Assembly: GCA_030041375.1 (NCBI GenBank)
Contig: JASHOA010000006.1
Location: 110,979-174,978, forward strand
Source: Acetobacteraceae bacterium
GTDB taxonomy: Bacteria; Pseudomonadota; Alphaproteobacteria; Acetobacterales; Acetobacteraceae
DNA length: 64,000 nt
Reading direction: 5' to 3'
Part shown: positions 57,456-64,000 of the stretch, piece by piece
Position numbering within the stretch: position 1 is the first letter of the stretch
Layout: each line of letters opens with the position of its first letter
Notes under the pieces: generated by a model
The model's database searches: none
What the model saw: the letters and a program-made list of their open reading frames with translations, nothing else
What the model was told of the DNA's origin: nothing
Made by a program: the position numbers and the translations under genes

Positions 57456-57488
57456 GGCCTGCTCGATAGCCATCAGAGCAGGCCTTTT
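57456..57488 (+). terminator. Intrinsic terminator after the RTX-like gene
   Basis: GGCCTGCTC (57456-57464) pairs perfectly with GAGCAGGCC (57476-57484) around an 11-base loop, followed by TTTT. It lies 30 bases after the stop codon and separates this gene from rfbB. Confidence 0.85.
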
Positions 57489-57511
57489 CCTTTGGAGGGT
57501 GACGCGGCTGC

Positions 57512-58567
57512 ATGCGGATCCTTCTAACCGGCGGGTGCGGCTTCATCGGCTCGGCGGTTGTTCGCCACCTGATCCGAAATACCAGCCACAGTGTCATCAA
57601 TATCGACAAGATGACCTACGCCGCCTCCGAGTCGGCGCTGGAAGAGGCCCTGAGCAGTCCGCGCCATGCCCTGATCCGTGCAGACATTGCCGACGCCGAG
57701 GCGGTGTGCGCAGCCTTCGCTATCCATCACCCCGACGCGGTGATGCACCTTGCCGCGGAAAGTCACGTCGATCGCTCGATTGATGGGCCCGGGGCCTTCG
57801 TCGCGACAAACATCGTCGGCACGTACAACCTGTTGGCCGCCGCATGCGCCTACTGGTCGGGCCTTGCCCCGGAGGCGAAAGCACGCTTCCGCTTCCATCA
57901 CATCTCGACCGATGAGGTGTTCGGTGCCTTGGGCCCCGCCGATCCACCCTTCACCGAGGCTACGCCGTACTTCCCGCGCAGCCCGTATTCGGCGTCCAAG
58001 GCCGCCGCCGATCATCTGGCTCGCGCCTGGTTCCACACCTATGGGTTGCCGACCATCGTTTCCAACACCACCAACAATTACGGGCCTTGGCAGTTTCCCG
58101 AGAAGCTGGTGCCGCTGATCCTGATCAGCGCACTCGAAGGCGAGCGCTTGCCCGTCTACGGCAACGGCGCCAATCGTCGCGACTGGCTCTACGTCGAAGA
58201 TCATGCGGAAGCCCTGGTGCGGGTGCTGGAGCGCGGCATCCCCGGCGCCACCTACTGTATCGGCGGGCGTTCACCCTCGAGCAATCTTGAGATCGTGCTC
58301 TTGATCTGCCGCCTGCTCGACGAGCTCGCCCCCGACCCGCGTGGCCCCCGGTCGCGTCTGATTTCATTCGTTGCCGACCGGCCGGGGCATGATTTCCGCT
58401 ACGAGATCGACCCCTCTTCGGCCGAAGCGGCCCTTTCCTGGCGCGCACGACATGATCTGACTCAAGGCCTTCGCCGCACGATCGGCTGGTATCTCACGAA
58501 CCAAAGCTGGTGGAAGGAGATCCGCGCAACCCGCTACCGCGGCCAGCGGCTCGGTACTGCGGCATGA
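57512..58567 (+). CDS. rfbB: dTDP-glucose 4,6-dehydratase
   Basis: This 351-residue extended SDR has the NAD motif [44 protein letters not shown] (the Thr-Asp-Glu of the dehydratase site) and the catalytic [28 protein letters not shown] and [12 protein letters not shown] follow. It converts dTDP-glucose to dTDP-4-keto-6-deoxyglucose for rhamnose or related deoxysugars. TTTGGAGGGTG lies upstream. The stop overlaps rfbA (ATGA). Confidence 0.95.
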   Translation: MRILLTGGCGFIGSAVVRHLIRNTSHSVINIDKMTYAASESALEEALSSPRHALIRADIADAEAVCAAFAIHHPDAVMHLAAESHVDRSIDGPGAFVATNIVGTYNLLAAACAYWSGLAPEAKARFRFHHISTDEVFGALGPADPPFTEATPYFPRSPYSASKAAADHLARAWFHTYGLPTIVSNTTNNYGPWQFPEKLVPLILISALEGERLPVYGNGANRRDWLYVEDHAEALVRVLERGIPGATYCIGGRSPSSNLEIVLLICRLLDELAPDPRGPRSRLISFVADRPGHDFRYEIDPSSAEAALSWRARHDLTQGLRRTIGWYLTNQSWWKEIRATRYRGQRLGTAA

Positions 58568-59448
58568 GGATCACCAAGGGAATCCTGCTTGCCGGCGGTT
58601 CCGGTTCAAGACTGCACCCGATAACGCTCGCCGCCTCGAAGCAGCTCCTGCCGGTCTACGACAAGCCGATGGTCTACTACCCGCTTTCGGCCCTGATGCT
58701 GGCCGGCATTCGCAACATTCTGGTGATCTCTACTCCAGAGGATCTGCCCCAGTTCCGACGCCTCCTCGGATCCGGCGAGCGCCTTGGCGTCACCTTCGCT
58801 TATGCCGAGCAGCCGCGCCCCGACGGCATCGCCCAGGCCTTTCGCATCGGAGCCGAATGGCTCGCCTCCGAGCCCACTGCGCTCGCGCTTGGCGACAACC
58901 TCATCCACGCGGATCATCTCTCGGAACTCCTCCGCGCTGCTGCCAGCCGCGCCGAGGGTGCGACCGTCTTTGCCTATCAGGTCCGCGATCCTGAGCGTTA
59001 CGGCGTCGTTTCCTTCGATCCGGCTGGCCGGGCCCTCGAGATCATCGAGAAGCCCTCCGCCCCACGCTCGAACTGGGCTGTGACCGGTCTCTATTTTTAT
59101 GATCATAAGGTCTCGGACCGGGCCGAGCGGCTCGCCCCCTCGGCGCGGGGAGAGCTTGAGATAACCGATCTCAATCGCATTTACCTTGAAGAGGGCACGT
59201 TGCATGTCGAGCGGTTGTCGCGCGGCTGTGCCTGGCTGGATGCCGGCACGCCCGATTCGCTCCTGCAAGCTGCAACCTTTGTGCAGACGATACAGAGCCG
59301 GCAAGGCATGCTGGTTGGCTGCCCGGAAGAGGTTGCTTTTCGGATGGGCTATATCGATGCCCGCCATCTCAGGACCGAGGCGCGGAAGTTCGGAAAGACG
59401 GAACTCGGCCGTGTGCTCAACGAGCTGGCTGATGTAGCGGGTACTTGA
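58564..59448 (+). CDS. rfbA: Glucose-1-phosphate thymidylyltransferase
   Basis: This 294-residue nucleotidyltransferase has [20 protein letters not shown], the [17 protein letters not shown] block, [13 protein letters not shown] and [19 protein letters not shown], with a complete C-terminus. It makes dTDP-glucose, the substrate of RfbB. The ATG overlaps the rfbB stop. rfbC and rfbD are not in the window, so the final sugar cannot be named. The 3' end runs into the truncated kinase gene on the other strand. Confidence 0.94.
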   Translation: MRITKGILLAGGSGSRLHPITLAASKQLLPVYDKPMVYYPLSALMLAGIRNILVISTPEDLPQFRRLLGSGERLGVTFAYAEQPRPDGIAQAFRIGAEWLASEPTALALGDNLIHADHLSELLRAAASRAEGATVFAYQVRDPERYGVVSFDPAGRALEIIEKPSAPRSNWAVTGLYFYDHKVSDRAERLAPSARGELEITDLNRIYLEEGTLHVERLSRGCAWLDAGTPDSLLQAATFVQTIQSRQGMLVGCPEEVAFRMGYIDARHLRTEARKFGKTELGRVLNELADVAGT

Positions 59449-60731
59449 GCTCGGTCCGCCGCGCGGCTGGGCTTTGAGTTCCCGGCCTCCCGCTCCGCGG
59501 TGGATGAAGCGCAGAACTCGGCACCCGTACCCCAGAATCCACCCGTGCTGTCCACCGGGCGTCCGTTCAGCAAAACGCGATACCGCGATCCATCGAGCGC
59601 GCCGGGCAACGCAAGGACGAGATCTAAATTCTGGATCGGAGTGCGGCGCGCGATCGCGTCGCGCAGGTCGCGCGATCGCTGGTCGTCTGTAACAAGGTCA
59701 AGGAAATTTGCACCAATTGCCGCGATCAGCCGCTGCGGTGCGTTCCCGGCCACGCCCACTAAGCGGCCCTCGGCGTCGAGCTCCCACAGCCAGTCGGGCT
59801 CATTTCTGGCAGCACTATCGTGCGTCTCTTTCGTGTCCTTGCGGGGCTTCGAGGCGGTGCGACAACGCAGCGCGGCTAGTGCCAGCAACCCTGTGACAAG
59901 GACCGGCGCGCCCCAACGTGTGATCGGCTGTTCTCCGTTGCTCAATTCAACAGGCGCGCCGACCGTTGCGCGCCACAGAAACCCGCCCGGTAAATCGGTC
60001 GTCGCCGATACCCTCCGCGCACCGCCCGTCCAGGAGAGCAAAGTGTCGAGCCAGGTGGGTGTGTGCTTTGCGCCAACTGAAAAGCTCAATACGAGCGCCC
60101 GCGCCGCGCCATAAACCACTACGACTTCGGTGCCAGAAGGCAGAGACGGGGGGCTCAGCAGGGTCCGGAACGCCGGCCAAGCGACAAACGTGCCCACCAC
60201 CCCGGCGAATGCGCCGGTTCGGTCTGCGACGGTTCGCGCAATGATGACACCTTCGTCGTCGCCGAGCGGCGCATGAACTCCGACGATGAGTGTCGTCTCT
60301 CCAGGTTGGGGATCCCTCGCTACCGCCCTGAACCAAGCGGTACGCGAAACGTCGCTTTCGCTGGGCAGCAGGGGCAGCGTCGCAGCGACAAACCGGCCCC
60401 TCGCGTCATAGAAGAAAAGGCTTCGGGCGGGCTCCAAGCCAGTTTCCAGACGCAACATCGTTGCGGTAAGTGCAACACGACGGTTTTCGGTGGGGGCGTC
60501 GGCCACTGGCACTCGAGCGGCGGCGGCAGAGACGCGATAGACAAGATCCTGCACTTCAGTTCGTGTAGTACGCGCGGCATCGGCCATCTTCGCAGCCGTC
60601 TGCAACCGGCCGGTGTGAAGCTCAAGCGCGGCCCATCCGGCCGCCAGCAGCAGCGCCATTGCAAGGTGCAGCAGCGGGGAATTGATGAAAGCCTTTAGCC
60701 CGGCTGACCACGGCGCAGCGGCACCCGTCAT
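59349..60731 (-). pseudogene. Truncated sensor kinase: membrane sensor plus PAS only
   Basis: The start ATG at 60731 gives a membrane helix (LLHLAMALLLAAGWAALEL) and an extracytoplasmic sensor of about 230 residues (ARSLFFYDARGRFVAATLPL, GVIIARTVADRTGAFAGVVG; CHASE/Cache-like). A second helix (WGAPVLVTGLLALAALRC) and a PAS domain from about residue 330 (EPDWLWELDAEGRLVGVAGN) follow. No HisKA or ATPase domain follows. After about 59500 the frame loses similarity and its last 100 bases are antisense to rfbA, so the gene is cut off here. It lies 142 bases downstream of the CtrA-type regulator, its likely partner. Confidence 0.7.
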
Positions 60732-60787
60732 TCGGCCCCCCCGGCGAGCCCGGGCGCGCTCACGATAGAGGCCTGGCACCGTCGGGC

Positions 60788-60802
60788 TTAACCGAAGTGT
60801 TA
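60788..60802. promoter_or_regulatory. Degenerate CtrA-type box
   Basis: TTAA-CCGAAGT-GTTA has the CtrA spacing with the second half-site off consensus. It lies 26 bases from the perfect box at 60814-60828, both upstream of the kinase gene. Confidence 0.4.
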
Positions 60803-60813
60803 CCGCGGATACC

Positions 60814-60828
60814 TTAACATCCGTTTAA
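60814..60828. promoter_or_regulatory. CtrA-type binding box TTAA-N7-TTAA
   Basis: TTAA-CATCCGT-TTAA is a perfect match to the alphaproteobacterial CtrA consensus. It lies between the CtrA-type regulator gene (which ends at 60874) and the kinase start at 60731, where a kinase promoter would be. The surrounding 90 bases are non-coding. Confidence 0.7.
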
Positions 60829-60873
60829 TGCCACGGCGGTTGACCACCCCAGCGCCTCGTTGCGCGTGGGCAA

Positions 60874-61632
60874 TCAGCACACGGCCTGGCGCGCAGCGCT
60901 GCCACTCAGTTCTCGCCTGTCCAGGACCGGTTCCGGTTGCACTGGCGCCGGGGCGACCCGTCCGCCGTCGCGAATCAAATAACCTCGTCCCCAAACTGTC
61001 TCAATCAGATTGTCCAAGCCAACCTCCGCGAGTTTCTTCCGAATCTTGCAGATGAACACGTCGATAATTTTTATCTCTGGCTCGTCCATTCCTCCGTAAA
61101 GGTGGCTCAAGAACGCTTCTTTGGTGAGCACAAAGCCCTTTCTCAGGGCGAGTACTTCCAGCATGGCGTATTCTTTGCTTGTCAGGTGTACCGGCTTACC
61201 GGCGACGGCCACCTCCTTGGTGTCGAGGTTAATTTCCAGGTCGCCTATGCACAGTTTGGGCTGGCCGAGTCCCCTGCTCCTCCGCACCACTGCCTGCATT
61301 CTGGCGAGAAGTTCGGATCGATCAAATGGCTTTGTGATGAAATCGTCTGCCCCGGCGCCGAGGCCCTTTACTTTGGCTTGCGGTCGTGAGAGCCCGGAAA
61401 GGATCACTACTGGCGTGTCGATTTTTCCTGCGCGCATTCGCCTGACAACCTCGTAGCCTTCAATGTCAGGCAACATCAGGTCTAAAATCACGGCATCGTA
61501 GTCGTAATGCTTTGTCAAATCAATGGCTTCCTCGCCGGTCCCGACCTGGTCTACGATAGACCCTGCAGAGCGGACGATCAGCGACAAGGCGTCGGCAACG
61601 GTTGGGTCGTCCTCAACCAGCAAGATACGCAT
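60874..61632 (-). CDS. ctrA: CtrA-type cell-cycle response regulator
   Basis: This 252-residue OmpR-family regulator has receiver residues ILLVEDDPTVADAL, phospho-acceptor Asp51 in VILDLMLPDIEGYEV, and the Lys in DDFITKPFDRSELLARM. The DNA-binding domain is strongly CtrA-like: HLTSKEYAMLEVLALRKGFV, the LTKEAFLSHLYGGMDEPEIK block, KIIDVFICKIRKKLAEVG and ETVWGRGYLIRDGG. The receiver is more diverged, so it may be the single CtrA of this organism or a paralog. A 25-residue tail rich in Pro/Arg ends Ala-Val-Cys. AGAAGG precedes the ATG, and the upstream 50 bases are AT-rich (TATAAGTAGTATTG on the minus strand). Confidence 0.85.
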   Translation of the reverse strand: MRILLVEDDPTVADALSLIVRSAGSIVDQVGTGEEAIDLTKHYDYDAVILDLMLPDIEGYEVVRRMRAGKIDTPVVILSGLSRPQAKVKGLGAGADDFITKPFDRSELLARMQAVVRRSRGLGQPKLCIGDLEINLDTKEVAVAGKPVHLTSKEYAMLEVLALRKGFVLTKEAFLSHLYGGMDEPEIKIIDVFICKIRKKLAEVGLDNLIETVWGRGYLIRDGGRVAPAPVQPEPVLDRRELSGSAARQAVC

Positions 61633-61931
61633 GGGGATACCTTCTAATAATAATAGAACAATACTACTTATACGTGTGTATCATGTGTAGCTCTAGTAAC
61701 CATTTGGTGAGAATGGGACCTCAGATAGCGAGCCAAGCGATTTTCCCAAGGTTGTGGCGCAGCCGCGCAGGGCGGACTCAATCCGATCCACGAGTGACCC
61801 GGTCGAAGAGCACACGTCGGCGCACCCTTCTTTCGCGGTCGCTGCACCATTGCGGGTGGCAGGTTCCTCTCCGAGGGCACTCTTACTGCCTGCCGCTGAG
61901 ACGCCATCCGTGCTGTGCCGGCAAGGACTCT

Positions 61932-62186
61932 TTATCCCTCCGGATCATGCGGCACGAACGCCCACACCATGCCATCCCAGTCGATCCGCCCCTCGTTGGG
62001 AAATACAGCCGCCATCGACAGCCCACGCTGGTCTGGATAGCCGCCGGGCAGCCCGATGCGCGTGGCCTCAGCGATGATCTCCGTTACGATGGATTCGGGC
62101 GGCACTCCGCGCAGCTTTAGCGCAATCGCGGTGAGCGCAAGCTCCCTCATCCGACTTTTGATGCGCCTAGGACTTCTGCCCGCCAT
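61932..62186 (-). CDS. Small hypothetical protein
   Basis: This 84-residue frame (MAGRSPRRIKSRMRELALTA, then IALKLRGVPPESIVTEIIAE) has a basic N-terminus, a helical middle and an acidic-aromatic end (NEGRIDWDGMVWAFVPHD). The composition looks protein-like. I recognise no family. An internal ATG at 62150 is an alternative start. The stop is followed by about 300 gene-free bases toward the ctrA promoter. Confidence 0.4.
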   Translation of the reverse strand: MAGRSPRRIKSRMRELALTAIALKLRGVPPESIVTEIIAEATRIGLPGGYPDQRGLSMAAVFPNEGRIDWDGMVWAFVPHDPEG

Positions 62187-62951
62187 TCCGACGCTCCGGC
62201 GCCGTGGGACCACGCAGGAGCGCTGCGAGATCGCGAGCGAAGCCCCAGAAGCAAACTAAAGATTGATTCCTATCGCACGAAATACAACTAAAGGAAAGGG
62301 TGGATCGTGCACCTTCCACCCCAGTGTGTGAGCTTCCCTCGCGCGCTCGGGGACAAAAGCTGAAGCCGTTCTTAATCGCCGGGACCCGCTTCGATCGGCT
62401 ATAGGCTCGGGACCGATGGTTGGTGCAGTAGCAGCCGTGCTCGGCAACGGACATTGCGAACCTAGCGCGCCGGAGATTGCACTGGCGCGCGGACCGCCCG
62501 CAAACGCCGCACCGCCGATTACAGGGTCGAGGTCTTTCTTTAGGGGCGGATCGAACCACGCCGTCCGGATTCCGCGCGAGTTCCACCTTCGGGGCGAGGA
62601 CACGATCTGCGCGGGCAGTCGGAGAGGTCGGTCGTCGAGTTCGCGCATTAGTTGCGAGTCCATCGCTGGTGTCCAATGCAGGAAGTTTCACCAGAACGTA
62701 TAAAAAATAGGAAAGACAACACAAAAATAAACACCATTGATTGACGTCTTCCCGACGCCGTGCATTTTTGCACAACCGTTAACGCCCAAAGCGAAGACGC
62801 CGTTTGGGTCTCGGGCGTTAACGCCTCCTCAGGCAACGCAACGAGGCGGCCAGGTGGCCGCGAAGTCGAGTTGCGCCGGGGATCCCCAGTTCCCGCGGTG
62901 GGGAATGATCGAACCGCAGGACCGAAACCAGGAGTGGAAAGGCTTATCAGC
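62187..62951. other. Gene-poor stretch with inverted GTTAAC repeats
   Basis: Frames here are long only by chance of composition and none looks like a protein. The notable content is a pair of CGTTAACGCC repeats (62777-62786 and 62816-62825). An AT-rich segment lies at about 62695-62745 (TATAAAAAATAGG...CACAAAAATAAACACC) and could hold the promoter of the following secreted-protein gene. Confidence 0.45.
62777..62825. repeat. GTTAAC-centred imperfect inverted/direct repeats
   Basis: CGTTAACGCC occurs twice, 39 bases apart. The second copy is embedded in the perfect 12-bp palindrome GGCGTTAACGCC (62814-62825). Read as arms, GTTAACGCCCAAA faces TTTGGG..GGGCGTTAAC with a 7-base insertion in the right arm. 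It lies about 130 bases upstream of the secreted-protein gene, so it may be an operator or an RNA stem. Confidence 0.5.
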
Positions 62952-63365
62952 ATGAAGAATGCTTTGATGATGGGCGCCGTCCTCGCACTCGGGCTATCCG
63001 GTGCGGCGTACGCGCGCGGGACCACGAATTCGTTCATGAGCGGCGGCGCGACGGGTCAGGCCGTCACGAGTTCCGGCGGCGGCAGCTCGAGCAACTCCAG
63101 CCCCGGCTCAGTCGGCGGCAGCATCGCCGGCGGCTTTACCACCGGCTTTTCGAGCACGGCCGGCGGAGCCACAGCGACCGGTGGTGCGAATGGCGTCGAA
63201 GTCGGCGATTACCGCAATTCCGCGAGCGGCGGGACGAATTTCTCAGGCTCGCTGGGCAACGCGGGCACCCTGAACGGCTCTCAGACCGGTGCCGGTGGTC
63301 ACGAGGGCGCGACTGCCACTTTCGGCAATCTCAGCAGCAACATTTCCAGTCTGCCGCCTCTTTAA
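62952..63365 (+). CDS. Secreted Gly/Ser-rich low-complexity protein
   Basis: This 137-residue protein has a clear Sec signal peptide (MKNALMMGAVLALGLSGAAY, cut after AYA) and a mature part made mostly of Gly, Ser, Thr, Ala and Asn. No catalytic motif or Cys is present. It is followed by a second secreted small-residue protein 85 bases on. The pair may be surface or extracellular-matrix components; no family is recognised. Confidence 0.65.
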   Translation: MKNALMMGAVLALGLSGAAYARGTTNSFMSGGATGQAVTSSGGGSSSNSSPGSVGGSIAGGFTTGFSSTAGGATATGGANGVEVGDYRNSASGGTNFSGSLGNAGTLNGSQTGAGGHEGATATFGNLSSNISSLPPL

Positions 63366-63450
63366 CCCTGAGCCCGGTCGGGTCCGGCCCCGTGAGGGAC
63401 CGGACCCGGCACCCCGCCGTGCCAGCGGTGGGACCGCCATGGAGACGCAG

Positions 63451-64000
63451 ATGAAAGCTAGCATACTCGGCGTGGCGATGGCCATGCTCCTGATCGCGCC
63501 GGCGATGGCGCAGACCACCCAGGCCACCAGCCTGAGCGGGGCGGCGGCCAACTCCGCATCCGGCTCCTTCGCGACAACCGGCAGCTCCAGTGCCAGCCTG
63601 ACCCAGATTTACAATGTCGACCCGTCCGGGGGGGACCGGGACCAGCACGGACCCGGCGGGAGACCCGTCCGTCAACAACAACGTCACCTACGGTGGCGCC
63701 TACACGGTTCACAACACGCCGGATGTGATTCCCCCGTCCTGGGGTGGCCAGAATGTCTGCGCGGTCGGGGCGAGCGGCGGTGTCGGCGTCGCCGGGTTCG
63801 GCGTCAGCCTCGGCGGCATGTGGTCCGACTCCGGCTGCGAACGGCGTAATTCTGCGGTCGTGCTCTACCAGATGGGCGAGCACAAGGCCGCCGTGGCCCT
63901 GATGTGCCAGGACCGGCACGTTGCCGAGGCGATGCAGGCGGCCGGGGAACCGTGCCCCGGTGCGGCACCGGCAGTCTCCATGACCACGCCGAGCCAGCCC
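63451..64000 (+). CDS. Secreted protein with a frameshift at a G7 run, 3' end off the window
   Basis: The ATG at 63451 behind GGAGACGCAG begins a signal peptide (MKASILGVAMAMLLIAPAMA) and a Ser/Ala-rich segment up to YNVDPSGG. At a run of seven G (63628-63634) the frame changes. Removing one G restores a long frame (TGTSTDPAGDPSVNNNVTYG, then PPSWGGQNVCAVGASGG, SLGGMWSDSGCERRNSAVVL, MCQDRHVAEAMQAAGEPCPG) that continues past 64000. The second part, with conserved-looking Cys residues and SDSGCERRNSA, looks like genuine protein. Real frameshift, phase variation and sequencing error are all possible. Confidence 0.6.

Noticed and set aside
62167..62775. Minus-strand frame of 202 codons, and an overlapping frame of 135 codons in another register
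   Set aside because: Neither shows a ribosome-binding site, family motif or consistent composition, and they overlap each other in different frames.

Overview
The window looks like a chromosomal segment of a high-G+C alphaproteobacterium, most likely of the Acetobacteraceae/Rhodospirillales type. That placement is inference. It rests on a MipZ-type division ATPase, a CtrA-type cell-cycle regulator with TTAA-N7-TTAA boxes beside it, an alphaproteobacterial style of type II secretion locus, and the overall gene content. No rRNA, CRISPR array, intact insertion sequence or phage was seen.

Layout. 1-4226: the 3' end of infB followed by rbfA, truB, rpsO and pnp, a tightly overlapping translation/RNA-decay operon. 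4537-6986: a nitronate monooxygenase-like flavoprotein with an extra cysteine cluster, mipZ and tRNA-Thr(CGT). 6987-7454: a gene-free spacer with a CRP-type palindrome and a strong intrinsic terminator, possibly a small RNA. 7455-17124: a Cys-less isochorismatase-family protein, then a phosphonate island on the minus strand (phnW, phnA, phnY, phnS, phnT, phnU, phnV) with a divergent LysR regulator. It can import 2-aminoethylphosphonate and convert it to acetate and phosphate. 17236-19239: parE. 19396-28054: a full kdp potassium-uptake operon with an extra microprotein gene in front of kdpF and a ptsN-type EIIA gene after kdpDE. 28084-32234: a TauABC/SsuABC-like importer co-transcribed with a sphingosine-1-phosphate-lyase-type PLP enzyme, substrate unknown.

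32645-44765: a type II secretion locus (gspO, E, F, H, I, J, L, M, C/N-like, D, K and an inverted gspG) bracketed by two paralogous short lytic transglycosylases in direct orientation. A secreted phosphoesterase (phospholipase C/acid phosphatase family), a plausible T2SS cargo, and an internally deleted copy of it follow. 47105-52953: a frameshifted SDR, a C26 glutamine-amidotransferase-like hydrolase, a TerB-family protein, a sirtuin and a DinG/XPD-type helicase. 52986-56223: a decayed zone with an IS701-type transposase remnant, a truncated sugar-ABC permease, MOSC and lipoprotein genes, and an MFS-like fossil.

56224-59448: a glycine-rich RTX/beta-roll-like protein and rfbB-rfbA (dTDP-sugar synthesis). 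They abut the truncated 3' end of a sensor-kinase gene that is otherwise paired with a CtrA-type regulator (60874-61632). Two CtrA-type boxes lie between regulator and kinase. The window closes with a small hypothetical gene, a gene-poor stretch carrying GTTAAC palindromes, and two secreted small-residue-rich proteins. The second of these is frameshifted at a run of seven G and runs off the end.
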